Shown here: positions 25,455-34,327 of the stretch, one piece after another | Layout of the letters: each line of letters opens with the position of its first letter | How positions within the stretch are numbered: the first letter of the stretch is position 1 | NCBI GenBank assembly: GCA_964585635.1 | Contig: CAZPEV010000002.1 | Location: 1-55,891 of the forward strand | DNA: 55,891 nucleotides | DNA from: CAZPEV01 sp964585635 | Lineage (GTDB): Bacteria > Zixibacteria > MSB-5A5 > GN15 > JAAZOE01 | Direction: 5' to 3' | Notes under the pieces: generated by a model | The model's input: only the letters and a program-made list of their open reading frames with translations | Databases searched by the model: none | What the model was told of the DNA's origin: nothing | Translations under genes and position numbers: made by a program

Positions 25455-27023
25455 ATGGGTATGAAGGAACATAGAATATTGTGGGTCGATGACGAAATCG
25501 ACCTGCTGCAGGCGCACATCGCTTTTCTGGAAGAGAAGGGAATCTCGGTCACCCCCTGCTCCTCGGGCGACGATGCCATTGAACTGGTCGGACGACAGGA
25601 TTTCGACCTGGTGCTGCTCGACGAAATGATGCCCGGTAAAGACGGTCTGGCGACGCTCGACGCCATCAAGGACATCCGCCCCCATCTGCCGGTCGTAATG
25701 GTCACCAAGTCGGAAGAGGAAACCCTGATGGAGGAGGCGATCGGCCAGAAGATCGATGATTATCTGACCAAACCGGTCAATCCCTCCCAGGTGCTGATGG
25801 CGGTCAAGAAACTGGTGCAGAGCCGCAACATCGTCGCCGGGAAGCTGGGGCAGCGGTATATCGCCGACATCAACCGGATGAATGCGACCCTGTCCGGCCG
25901 GACCACCTGGACCGACTGGGTGGCGGCGCATCGTACCTTATGCGAGTGGGACCTGGAGCTGGATCGCTACCCCGATGAAGGTCTGTTCGAAATCCACCGG
26001 GGTACCCGCCGGGAATGGAACGGGCAGTTCACCCGCTTTTTCGAGGAGGGATACGAGTGGTGGATACATGCTTCGCCCGCCAAGCGCCCGCCGATTTCCA
26101 TCGACGTCGTGGATCGGGCGGTCATCCCCCATATCAAGAAGGGGGAACAGGTGGTCTTCATCGTCATTGACTGCATGCGCATGGACCTCTGGCTGCGAAT
26201 CGAGCCGCTCCTGGCCGAGTTGTTTCATGTCGACCATGATTATTATTTTTCGATTTTGCCCTCGGCCACCCCTTTCGCCAGTAACGCCGTATTCTCCGGG
26301 CAGTTTCAGATCGACATCGCAAAGCTCTACCCGGATGATTGGAGGGCGTATCCCGACGACGAAGTTTCCCGCAACCGCCGCGAGGGGGATCTGCTGGAGC
26401 GGCAACTGGCCGGCAAGGGCGTCGCCGTCTCCAACGGCGTGAAGTATGTCAAGGTGCTCAAGGAGCAGGAGGCGACCGATCTGGCGAGCCGCGTGGAAAA
26501 CAATCTTTCATCGCAGTTGGTAGCGGTTGTCATCAATTTCGTCGACGTTCTCACCCATGGCCGATCCAGCAATATTCTTCTCAAGGAGATGGTTCCCGAT
26601 GAAGCCGCCTTTCGATCGCTGATGCAGGCCTGGTTCGAGCATTCTTCGCTTTATGAAACGCTGAAGATGCTGGCTCGCAAGAACGTCACCGTGGTGGTTA
26701 CCTCCGATCACGGCTCGACCCTCTGTTCGCGGGGAACGGTGGCGCATGGCAAGCGGGATACCTCGACCAATCTGCGTTACAAGTACGGCGACAATTTGAA
26801 CTGCAATCCCAAAGAAGCCTTGCTGATCAAGAATCCCGATCGCTACCGTCTGCCGTCCTTCAGTCTGGCGACCACCTATATCGTTGCCCGCGATGATTTC
26901 TATTTCGTCTATCCGAACCGGTACAACGAATACCAGCGCCAATTCCAGAACAGCTTCCAGCACGGCGGATTTTCCATGGATGAGCTTATCCTGCCGATCG
27001 CGGTGCTAAAGCCGAAAGGCTGA
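25455..27023 (+). CDS. porX: PorX-like response regulator with PglZ (phosphatase-fold) domain
   Basis: Residues 1-125 are a receiver domain with the phospho-acceptor Asp in 'DFDLVLLDEMMPG' and the conserved Lys in 'DDYLTKPVNP'. A helical linker follows. Residues ~205-515 are a PglZ domain of the alkaline phosphatase superfamily, with metal-site residues in 'VFIVIDCMRMD', the nucleophile region 'LPSATPFASNA', and 'VTSDHGSTLCSRG' with 'AHGKRDTS'. PorX of Porphyromonas gingivalis has this make-up and controls type IX secretion; its PglZ domain is a phosphodiesterase acting on oligonucleotides. Here it sits right after a PorY-like kinase, while in P. gingivalis the two are apart. No type IX secretion gene is visible in the window. 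Confidence 0.9.
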   Translation: MGMKEHRILWVDDEIDLLQAHIAFLEEKGISVTPCSSGDDAIELVGRQDFDLVLLDEMMPGKDGLATLDAIKDIRPHLPVVMVTKSEEETLMEEAIGQKIDDYLTKPVNPSQVLMAVKKLVQSRNIVAGKLGQRYIADINRMNATLSGRTTWTDWVAAHRTLCEWDLELDRYPDEGLFEIHRGTRREWNGQFTRFFEEGYEWWIHASPAKRPPISIDVVDRAVIPHIKKGEQVVFIVIDCMRMDLWLRIEPLLAELFHVDHDYYFSILPSATPFASNAVFSGQFQIDIAKLYPDDWRAYPDDEVSRNRREGDLLERQLAGKGVAVSNGVKYVKVLKEQEATDLASRVENNLSSQLVAVVINFVDVLTHGRSSNILLKEMVPDEAAFRSLMQAWFEHSSLYETLKMLARKNVTVVVTSDHGSTLCSRGTVAHGKRDTSTNLRYKYGDNLNCNPKEALLIKNPDRYRLPSFSLATTYIVARDDFYFVYPNRYNEYQRQFQNSFQHGGFSMDELILPIAVLKPKG

Positions 27024-27024
27024 G

Positions 27025-27468
27025 ATGGACCTGCCGTTTGACACCGGCCTGGTCAGCCGCTCGCCGGATGAAACGGCTCGGCTGGCAGCGGCCTTTTACC
27101 AGATGGTCAAGCCGAACGCGGTGGTGGCGCTCTATGGTCCACTGGGGGCAGGCAAGACCGTTTTCGTCCGCGGCATGGCGTTGGCGGCCGGCATTCAGCC
27201 CGATGAAGTCAGCTCCCCCTCGTTTACCCTGATCCACGAGTATCTTGGCGGGGAGACGCCGATATTTCATCTTGACCTCTATCGGTTGAAATCTCCGTTG
27301 GAATTCTATGGCATCGGCGGTGACGAGTATCTGACCCGGGCAGGGGTGGTCCTGATTGAATGGGCGGAAAACGGCGGCAATCTGATTCCTACCGATCGAC
27401 ATAATGTCCGTTTCGAGATCATCGACGAGCAGAGCCGGCGATTGACCTTCAACCGGAGCACGGGATGA
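27025..27468 (+). CDS. tsaE: tRNA threonylcarbamoyladenosine biosynthesis ATPase TsaE
   Basis: The 147-residue ATPase of the t6A tRNA modification system has the Walker A motif 'GPLGAGKT' at residues 38-45, 'SSPSFTLIHEY' and 'FHLDLYRL', all family hallmarks. It starts one base after the porX-like stop and overlaps tsaB by 4 bases. With TsaB, TsaC and TsaD it makes N6-threonylcarbamoyladenosine at position 37 of ANN-decoding tRNAs. Confidence 0.95.
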   Translation: MDLPFDTGLVSRSPDETARLAAAFYQMVKPNAVVALYGPLGAGKTVFVRGMALAAGIQPDEVSSPSFTLIHEYLGGETPIFHLDLYRLKSPLEFYGIGGDEYLTRAGVVLIEWAENGGNLIPTDRHNVRFEIIDEQSRRLTFNRSTG

Positions 27469-28121
27469 TCATTCTTGGAATTGACAGTTCCACCGATCAA
27501 TTGGCGGTCGGTCTGGCCGACGCCGGCAAGGTCATTGCCGACAAAGCCCTGGCGTCGTCTCGGGAGCATGCCGCCCGGATCATCGGCCTGATCGATGAGG
27601 TCCTGATCGAATCGGGCCTAACCAAGCAGGACTTGACCGGGGTGGCGGTGGCCATCGGCCCCGGATCGTTTACCGGCCTGCGGGTCGGGCTGGCGGTGGC
27701 CAAAGGGATGGCCGTGGCGCTGAAGATCCCCATCGTTGGAATATCGACTTTTGAGGTGATGGCCCGCCGACTGACGATGGAGCATCACCCTTTCTATCTG
27801 GCGGCCCAGGCCCGAAAGGGGGAATATTACCTTGACCGGGTCGATCTGCAGGGCGATGTCCCCCCCCGTATCATCGTGGCCGGAGAGAAGATGGCCGTGA
27901 AATTGATCGGTTCGGATCCAGTTGGATTTATCGGTCTTGCCGCGCCCCCGGCCTGGGCCGAAAAGCAGCGCCTGATTGATTCGGACCGGTTGTATCTTTC
28001 GGGCGGAGAGATGGCGCTCCACGGCGCGCAACGGCTGCAAGAAGGGAGAACCGACGATCCGGCGACGCTGGAGCCGCTGTATATTGTTCCATCTCAAGCG
28101 GAGAGCAAGAGTGGCCACTGA
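27465..28121 (+). CDS. tsaB: tRNA threonylcarbamoyladenosine biosynthesis protein TsaB
   Basis: This 218-residue protein begins 'MIILGIDSSTDQLAVGLAD' and has 'VAVAIGPGSFTGLRVGLAVA', the signature of TsaB, the partner of TsaD and TsaE in t6A synthesis. The C-terminal end with 'EPLYI' is also typical. It overlaps tsaE by 4 bases and rimI by 11, so the three are translated as a unit. Confidence 0.95.
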   Translation: MIILGIDSSTDQLAVGLADAGKVIADKALASSREHAARIIGLIDEVLIESGLTKQDLTGVAVAIGPGSFTGLRVGLAVAKGMAVALKIPIVGISTFEVMARRLTMEHHPFYLAAQARKGEYYLDRVDLQGDVPPRIIVAGEKMAVKLIGSDPVGFIGLAAPPAWAEKQRLIDSDRLYLSGGEMALHGAQRLQEGRTDDPATLEPLYIVPSQAESKSGH

Positions 28122-28578
28122 CGATCTGACAATTCGGCCAATGACCGAGGCTGACCTTCAGGTCGTTTTCGAAATGGAAAGGGATCTCTTCACCGATCCC
28201 TGGCCGCTTTCGGCATTCCACGAGGACCTCGTTTCCGGCCATAGTTATCTGTTTGTGGCGCAAATGGATAAGGTTATTGCAGCCTACGCTATCCTATGGA
28301 TTGGAGTCGAGGAGGGGCATCTTACCAACATTGCCGTGAGCCGAAAATATCAGCGGAAATCTATTGCCAAGAGGTTATTATCCCATATCTTACGCTTTGC
28401 GGCCGACATGGGACTGGCGCAGGTGATCTTGGAAGTGCGTCGGTCGAACACGCCGGCCATTTCTTTATATGAATCCTTCGGCTTTGTGCATTTGGGCGTT
28501 CGGAAAAACTATTACCGCCGTCCGCCCGAGGATTGTCTGGTTCTGAAGAAGGAAATTCACGGGACGCGGGTCGATTAG
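28111..28578 (+). CDS. rimI: Ribosomal protein S18-alanine N-acetyltransferase-like GNAT enzyme
   Basis: This 155-residue GNAT acetyltransferase has the acetyl-CoA loop in 'NIAVSRKYQRKSIAKRLL', 'ILEVRRSNTPAISLYESFGF' and 'KNYYRRPPEDCLVL'. These are RimI hallmarks, the last being the usual C-terminal 'YY..P.EDA..M' motif. GTG 28111 is the chosen start because GGAGAG lies just upstream and homology begins at 'LTIRPMTEADL'. The tsaE-tsaB-rimI order is common across bacteria. Confidence 0.9.
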   Translation: MATDDLTIRPMTEADLQVVFEMERDLFTDPWPLSAFHEDLVSGHSYLFVAQMDKVIAAYAILWIGVEEGHLTNIAVSRKYQRKSIAKRLLSHILRFAADMGLAQVILEVRRSNTPAISLYESFGFVHLGVRKNYYRRPPEDCLVLKKEIHGTRVD

Positions 28579-28593
28579 GGCAAAGAAATAGCC

Positions 28594-29448
28594 ATGGATT
28601 GGTTTCGCAAATCTAAAGACGGCCTCGTCAGCCAGGAAAGAAAGGAAATCCCCGACGGTCTCTGGACTAAATGCCAGGGCTGCGGGGAGGTCGTCTATTC
28701 TCGCACCTTGCAGGAGTCATTCTGGGTCTGTCCATCCTGCAATTATCACTTCCGGGTCAACTCCCGAAAGATGATCGAGCTTCTGTTGGATGACGGCCGC
28801 TTGGAGGAATTCGACACCGCCTTGTCGTCGCTTGATCCCCTGTCATTTCGCGATTCCAAGAGATATCCCGATCGCATCGCGGCGTCGAAGGAGAACACCG
28901 GACTGGCCGACGCCGTCGTCTGCGGCTTCGGCGCGGTAGAATCGATTCCCGTGTCATGCGCCGTCATGGATTTTGCGTTCATGGGCGGATCGATGGGATC
29001 GGTGGTGGGGGAGAAGATCTCCCGGACGATCGAACGCGCGATCGACCGTGAAATTCAGCTGTTGATATTATCCTGCTCGGGGGGGGATCGCATGCAGGAA
29101 GGAATCTTGTCCCTCATGCAGATGGCCAAGACCTCGGCCCTATTGGCCCTTCTGGCCAAGAAGCGGCTGCCTTTCGTCTCGATCCTGACCAATCCCACGA
29201 CCGCCGGAGTCATGGCCTCCTATGCCTCGCTGGGGGATATCATCATCGCCGAGCCGAAGGCGCTTCTGGGATTTGCCGGACCCCGGGTGATTCAGCAGAC
29301 CATCGGGCAGGAGTTGCCGGAGGGCTTCCAATCGTCCGAATTTTTCCTGGAGCATGGATTTTTGGACATTATCTCCGAACGAAAAGAGCTCCGCCACACC
29401 CTCAGCCTTTGCCTGCAGTACACCTACAACAGTCCCCGACCGGGCTGA
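28594..29448 (+). CDS. accD: Acetyl-CoA carboxylase carboxyltransferase subunit beta
   Basis: The 284-residue protein has the N-terminal zinc ribbon with Cys27, Cys30, Cys46 and Cys49 ('CQGC', 'CPSC'). The carboxyltransferase core follows with 'VCGFGAVESIPVSCAVMDFAFMGGS'-type sequence and 'NPTTAGVMASYASLGDI'. With AccA it forms malonyl-CoA for fatty acid synthesis. It is followed by folC, a frequent bacterial pairing (accD-folC). Confidence 0.96.
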   Translation: MDWFRKSKDGLVSQERKEIPDGLWTKCQGCGEVVYSRTLQESFWVCPSCNYHFRVNSRKMIELLLDDGRLEEFDTALSSLDPLSFRDSKRYPDRIAASKENTGLADAVVCGFGAVESIPVSCAVMDFAFMGGSMGSVVGEKISRTIERAIDREIQLLILSCSGGDRMQEGILSLMQMAKTSALLALLAKKRLPFVSILTNPTTAGVMASYASLGDIIIAEPKALLGFAGPRVIQQTIGQELPEGFQSSEFFLEHGFLDIISERKELRHTLSLCLQYTYNSPRPG

Positions 29449-29463
29449 TCATCCGTAAAAGCT

Positions 29464-30753
29464 ATGGCTGGTGATCGATACCAGAAGGCGCTGGCTTTCA
29501 TCCTGAGCCGCCAGCATTTCGGCATCAAATTAGGGCTGGCTAATATCCGCCGCCTCGATGATTGGCTGGGGAACCCGCACCAGCAGTACCCGATTGTGCA
29601 TGTGGCCGGGACCAACGGCAAGGGCTCGACGTCGAGTTATATCGCGTCGATACTTCACGAGAGTGGCTACCGGGTCGGATTGTTTACGTCGCCCCATCTG
29701 GCCGATTTTCGGGAGCGTATACGCGTCGACGGCGTCAAGATCGGTCACCGGGCGGTCGCCGATTTTGTCGAGGATCATAAGAAGCAAATGATTGCCGCTC
29801 AGGCGACTTTTTTTGAGGTGACGACGGCCCTAGCCATGTGGCATTTCAGACGGGAGAAAGTCGACTGGGCGGTGCTGGAGACCGGTCTGGGGGGGCGTCT
29901 CGACGCCACCAATATCGTTTTCCCGAAGGTCACGGTAATCACCAATATCGATCTGGAGCATACCAACATCCTGGGCAAGACGATCGCCCGGATAGCCGGT
30001 GAAAAGGGGGGGATCATCAAGCCGGGCGTTCCGGTGGTGACGGGTATTCCGGATGATGATAATCCTGCGGCCGGGCGGATAAGAGCGATCTGCGCCAAGG
30101 TAGGAGCGCCCGTCTTCTTTCCTCGCGCGGCCGATTACTGCTGCTGGTATCGGGCGCCGGACTATTATATGGCCGTGCCCAGGGGTCGTTTCGGCGGGCT
30201 GAAAACGAGATTACCGTTGGTGGGCAGACATCAGGCCGCCAACGCCGATCTGGCGGTGAAGACGGCCGAGCTGCTGGCCGGGCAGGGATATAATATCTCC
30301 ATGGCCGCAGTCGAGAAAGGGCTTCGGAACTGTTACTGGCCGGCCCGGTTCATGACGGTCAGGGCGCGTCCGACGATTATTATCGATGTCTCGCACAATC
30401 CAGCCGGATTTGCGGCCTTGGCCGAGACCCTGGCCCAGCGCTTCCCCGGCCGTCGCTTTAAATTCCTGATTGGTATGGTCGAACTGAAACGGGGCGAGGA
30501 ATGCCTGCAGATCATTGCCGGATTGGCCGGCGCTATCACCGTGACCCCTCTGCAGGACGAGCGGAGCGAGGATCCCTACGTCCTGATTTCCCACCTTGAT
30601 CCGGGAGCGGTGCCGTTGCGGGTATTCCCCGACGCCACGGCGGCCTATCAAAACCTCGTGGAAAACAGCGCCTCGTCCGATATATTGATAATAACCGGGT
30701 CGCATTATTTAATCGGCGAATTGGCGCCGTATCTTAGACGAAGCGGTTTTTGA
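29464..30753 (+). CDS. folC: Folylpolyglutamate synthase/dihydrofolate synthase
   Basis: This 429-residue Mur-ligase-like enzyme has the ATP loop 'VAGTNGKGSTSSY', 'LETGLGGRLDATN', 'EHTNILGKTIARIAGEKGGI' and 'DVSHNPAGFAAL'. It adds glutamate to folates. It lies 15 bases after accD and 3 bases before a kinase gene, so the regulators downstream probably share its transcript. Confidence 0.95.
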   Translation: MAGDRYQKALAFILSRQHFGIKLGLANIRRLDDWLGNPHQQYPIVHVAGTNGKGSTSSYIASILHESGYRVGLFTSPHLADFRERIRVDGVKIGHRAVADFVEDHKKQMIAAQATFFEVTTALAMWHFRREKVDWAVLETGLGGRLDATNIVFPKVTVITNIDLEHTNILGKTIARIAGEKGGIIKPGVPVVTGIPDDDNPAAGRIRAICAKVGAPVFFPRAADYCCWYRAPDYYMAVPRGRFGGLKTRLPLVGRHQAANADLAVKTAELLAGQGYNISMAAVEKGLRNCYWPARFMTVRARPTIIIDVSHNPAGFAALAETLAQRFPGRRFKFLIGMVELKRGEECLQIIAGLAGAITVTPLQDERSEDPYVLISHLDPGAVPLRVFPDATAAYQNLVENSASSDILIITGSHYLIGELAPYLRRSGF

Positions 30754-30756
30754 GGC

Positions 30757-32106
30757 GTGAAGAAGGCACTGAAGGCAAAAGAACGGTCGCAGCGGGCGAT
30801 TGAGCTTCTGGGATCGGCGATCGACGTCAAGATCAGCGAGTTGACCGAAAGCAACCGCCAGCTGAAACGCAAGATATTCGATCTGTATACCATTTTTGAA
30901 ATCAGCCGCAATTTCAACTCGGTTCTCAACTACAAGACGCTGATCGACTCCTTTTTGCTGACCTCGCTTGGGCAGGTGCTGGCCTCATCAGCCGCCGTGT
31001 ACCTCCCGCCGACGGGAAACGCGCCGGCCATGTTCCTGGCGCAATCCAAGGGGTTGTCGCGGGAAGATGTGGCCACCGGCCGGATCGACCGGAACGGTCG
31101 CCTGGCGACCTACCTGACGGCGGTGGCGCGACCGGTGACCGTGACGGAGCTGGGGGAGCGGTTCGCCGACGCTCCGGAATTCCAACCGATCGCGGCCTTC
31201 CACGATGGGCTGGTTATGCCGCTCATCATCAAATCCGAGCTGCGCGGCATTTTGGTCCTGGGAGGCAAGGTGTCGGGAGTCGGATTCGCGGCTGACGATA
31301 TCGAGTTTCTATCGATCCTGTCCAATCAGTTCATCATCGCGCTGGAGAACGCCCGGCTCTATGAGTCGGAAAAGCAGGCCCTTCAGGACCTGACGGTCAC
31401 CCAGAAACAGTTGGTGCTGAGCGAACGGCTGGCGGCGATCGGCGAGTTGTCGGCCAAGATCGCCCATGAGATCAATAATCCTCTAAGCATTATCTCCAAT
31501 TATCTGCTGTTGTGCGATCGGACCCTGAACGATCCCCGGCAATCGCGTGATTATCTGGGCGTGGCGCGCGAGGAACTCACGAGGATTGCGAGGATCGTGA
31601 GGCAACTGCTTGATTTCCATCGACCGGTTAAAGTGGAGAAGGTCCCGATAAGAATCAAAGAGGTGGTGGACAGCGTTATCAGCCTGGTCGAATGGCAATT
31701 GGTGGAGCGCCGGATTAGCGTGGAGCGGCTGGCTGACGAACCTTTGCCGATGGTGATGGGATCGCCGGAGCAGCTCAAGCAGGTGTTTCTTAATCTCATC
31801 ATCAACGCCAGGGATTTTATGCCGGAGGGCGGCCAAATCAGAATCGAAATCAACGGCGATAAGACCGGCGTCCGGGTCAGTTTCACCGACGGCGGAAAGG
31901 GAATCCCGGAGGAACATCTGCCGCGAATCTTCGAGCCGTTCTTCACGACCAAAGAGGATGGATCGGGGACTGGCCTGGGACTGTCGGTCTGCTATGGAAT
32001 CATCGCGGACCATGGCGGTCGGATCGAGGCATGCAATGCCCCCGAGGGCGGCAGCCGATTTGTGATTACTCTGCCGGCGTCCTCGGGCAGCGATGGAGAG
32101 GTATGA
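30757..32106 (+). CDS. GAF-domain sensor histidine kinase
   Basis: This 449-residue soluble kinase has an N-terminal coiled coil (residues ~1-45), a GAF sensor domain (~55-205), DHp with the acceptor His in 'SAKIAHEINNPLSIISNYLL', and an ATPase domain with 'QVFLNLIINARDF', 'TDGGKGIPE' and 'GSGTGLGLSVCYGI'. No membrane helix is present, so the signal is probably cytoplasmic. The GTG start at 30757 follows the folC stop by 3 bases. It overlaps the next regulator by 4 bases. Its likely phosphate acceptors are the REC domains of the next two genes. Confidence 0.9.
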   Translation: MKKALKAKERSQRAIELLGSAIDVKISELTESNRQLKRKIFDLYTIFEISRNFNSVLNYKTLIDSFLLTSLGQVLASSAAVYLPPTGNAPAMFLAQSKGLSREDVATGRIDRNGRLATYLTAVARPVTVTELGERFADAPEFQPIAAFHDGLVMPLIIKSELRGILVLGGKVSGVGFAADDIEFLSILSNQFIIALENARLYESEKQALQDLTVTQKQLVLSERLAAIGELSAKIAHEINNPLSIISNYLLLCDRTLNDPRQSRDYLGVAREELTRIARIVRQLLDFHRPVKVEKVPIRIKEVVDSVISLVEWQLVERRISVERLADEPLPMVMGSPEQLKQVFLNLIINARDFMPEGGQIRIEINGDKTGVRVSFTDGGKGIPEEHLPRIFEPFFTTKEDGSGTGLGLSVCYGIIADHGGRIEACNAPEGGSRFVITLPASSGSDGEV

Positions 32107-34259
32107 TAGAGAACGAGCTGAGCCGAAGTCAGGCGGTCTCCGGACGAGGAGATATCCGGGAGCGGATACTGGTTATCGACGACGAGAAGCGGATGTGCGA
32201 TTCGTTGTCGGCCCTGTTGCTGGACGCGGGATACGAAGTGGCCGCGTTTCAGAGCAGCCAGGCGGCCGCCGATGAGATCCGCACCGGCCGGTTCGACCTG
32301 ATTATTTCCGATATCAAAATGCCCGGCCTGTCGGGGTTGGATCTTCTCCGCTTGGCGCGCACGGTCGACCCGCAAGCCCTGGTCGTCCTGATGACTGGTT
32401 TCGGCGCCTTAGAATCGGCCATCGAGGCGATCAATCAGGGGGTCTACGATTACCTTCTCAAACCGGTGGAATTTCCGCAACTGGAATTGGTGATCAAACG
32501 GGGCCTGGAAAAGCGCCGCCTGGGACGGGCCAAATCGTTTCTCCTGACCGAGCTCCAGGCCAAGAATGAGGAGTTGCAGGCCCGGCTGGAGGAAATCAAT
32601 GCCCTCTACGAAGCCGGCAAGTCGTTGGGCTCGACTATCAAGCTCAATGAGCTTCTGACGACCATCATCTCCCTGGCTACCGGCGTTCTGCGCGCCCGCA
32701 TCGGCTCCATTATGTTGCTGGATGAGAACCGGCAGTACCTGACGATCGCCGCCGCCCAGGGGCTCGAAGACGAAGTCGTTCGCACCACCCGTCTGCCGAT
32801 CGGATCGTCAATCGCCGGGTATGTGGCTGAGGCCGGGGCGCCGCTGTTTGTCAAGGACGTTGCCCGCGACCCCCGTTTCCAGCGGGAGAATCGGGAGGAG
32901 CGGTATGGGCACGCCTCGCTCTTATGTGTTCCGCTCCTGGTAAAAAGCCGGGTCATCGGCGTCATTAATATTGCCCACAAAGAATCGGGCGGCGAGTTCG
33001 GGGAGCATGATCTGAAGCTTCTGATGACCTTTGCCAGTCAGGCCGCCATCGCCATCGACAACGCCTACACGTTTCACCAGCTTAACCGTCGCGTCATGGA
33101 ACTGTCAGCCCTGCAGGAAATCGCCGACGCCATGTCGCGGGCGGTTTCGGTCGAAAATCTTCAGGAAGTCATCTTCTGGGGTATCCGCAACCTGATGCCG
33201 GCGGACATTTCCTTGTGGTTTCGCTGGAATGAAAAAGACCAGACCCTGAATCTGGTCGGAAGCGCCGGCACCATTCCCTGCGAACTGGAGCTAGTTATTA
33301 AGGCCGATTTGGCGTCGCTTTCGACTTCGGCGACGGCCCGTCAGGTCATCCTCGAACATCTTCCCTCCCAGGATGAATGCCCGATTCCGACCGCCAGTTT
33401 TGCCGCCTTCCTTATCCAAGGCGTGACCGGCCTGGCATATATCTTTTGTCTGGCGGCCATGGTCGAGGACTGTTTTTCCGAGGAAGACGAAAAGATCGCG
33501 GGCTTGATTGCCAGTCAGGCGGCGACGATGTACGAACGGGAGCGGGCCATCTTGAACGCCACCCGTCTGATGACCATGGGAAACATGATCTCCGAAATCT
33601 CCCATGATATGCGCAAACCGCTGACCAGCATCCGGGCGGCGCTGCAGATCATGCGTTCCCGCTGGCCGGAGCTGATTGATCAGTCCGACCTGTTCACCAC
33701 CGCCGAGGAAGAGGTCCATCGCTTAAATGAGCTGGTGCGCGAGCTGGTCGACTTCTCCAATCCCAACAAATATCAGACGGAACGAAGCGATATTTCCGGC
33801 GTCGTGGAGCGCGCGGCTCATCTGGTTAAACCGGAGATGGAAAAGAAGCACGTCGTCTGTCGGACTGAGTTTGCCCCGGATCTTCCCGACGTCTTCGTCA
33901 ATAAGAACCAAATCGTGGAAATGCTGTTGAACCTGATTCTGAATGGCATCGATGCCATGAGTCCCGACGGCGGCACGCTGACGATGCGCACCGGAAAAGA
34001 TATGATCGACACGCGGATGATGGTCAGGCTGGAGGTGGCCGACACCGGCTGCGGCCTTAACGACAAAGACAAGACCCGCATTTTCGACCGATACTTCACG
34101 ACCAAAGAGACCGGCACCGGATTGGGGTTGGCCGTGGTCGAGCGGATAGTGTCGGCTCATAATGGTCGCATAGAGGTTCAAAGCCAAAAAGGGGTTGGCA
34201 CGACCTTCATAATTCATCTCCCGATCAATGCGGCTCTGCAAAGAATTGCAAAAAAGTGA
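32103..34259 (+). CDS. Hybrid REC-GAF-GAF-histidine kinase
   Basis: The 718 residues run in this order: receiver domain (~20-135, Asp in 'FDLIISDIKMPG', Lys in 'DYLLKPVEF'), coiled coil (~145-180), GAF (~185-335), a second GAF-like region (~350-480), DHp with His in 'SEISHDMRKPLTSIRAAL', and ATPase with 'EMLLNLILNGIDAM' and 'TGTGLGLAVVERI'. An N-terminal receiver on a kinase lets an upstream kinase control it. ATG 32103 overlaps the previous stop as ATGA, so the longer frame from 32031 is not used. With the kinase before and the NtrC-type regulator after, it may form a serial relay. Confidence 0.9.
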   Translation: MIENELSRSQAVSGRGDIRERILVIDDEKRMCDSLSALLLDAGYEVAAFQSSQAAADEIRTGRFDLIISDIKMPGLSGLDLLRLARTVDPQALVVLMTGFGALESAIEAINQGVYDYLLKPVEFPQLELVIKRGLEKRRLGRAKSFLLTELQAKNEELQARLEEINALYEAGKSLGSTIKLNELLTTIISLATGVLRARIGSIMLLDENRQYLTIAAAQGLEDEVVRTTRLPIGSSIAGYVAEAGAPLFVKDVARDPRFQRENREERYGHASLLCVPLLVKSRVIGVINIAHKESGGEFGEHDLKLLMTFASQAAIAIDNAYTFHQLNRRVMELSALQEIADAMSRAVSVENLQEVIFWGIRNLMPADISLWFRWNEKDQTLNLVGSAGTIPCELELVIKADLASLSTSATARQVILEHLPSQDECPIPTASFAAFLIQGVTGLAYIFCLAAMVEDCFSEEDEKIAGLIASQAATMYERERAILNATRLMTMGNMISEISHDMRKPLTSIRAALQIMRSRWPELIDQSDLFTTAEEEVHRLNELVRELVDFSNPNKYQTERSDISGVVERAAHLVKPEMEKKHVVCRTEFAPDLPDVFVNKNQIVEMLLNLILNGIDAMSPDGGTLTMRTGKDMIDTRMMVRLEVADTGCGLNDKDKTRIFDRYFTTKETGTGLGLAVVERIVSAHNGRIEVQSQKGVGTTFIIHLPINAALQRIAKK

Positions 34260-34327
34260 TATTTTCTGGCGGAATCAGCTTTATTTTTCCACTTTTCTGA
34301 CGATTCATGGAGTAAAACAGTCAGAGT

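Noticed and set aside
34265..34290. Sigma54-like TGGC...GC before the NtrC-type gene
   Set aside because: The spacing between the two elements is two bases too short for a -24/-12 promoter.
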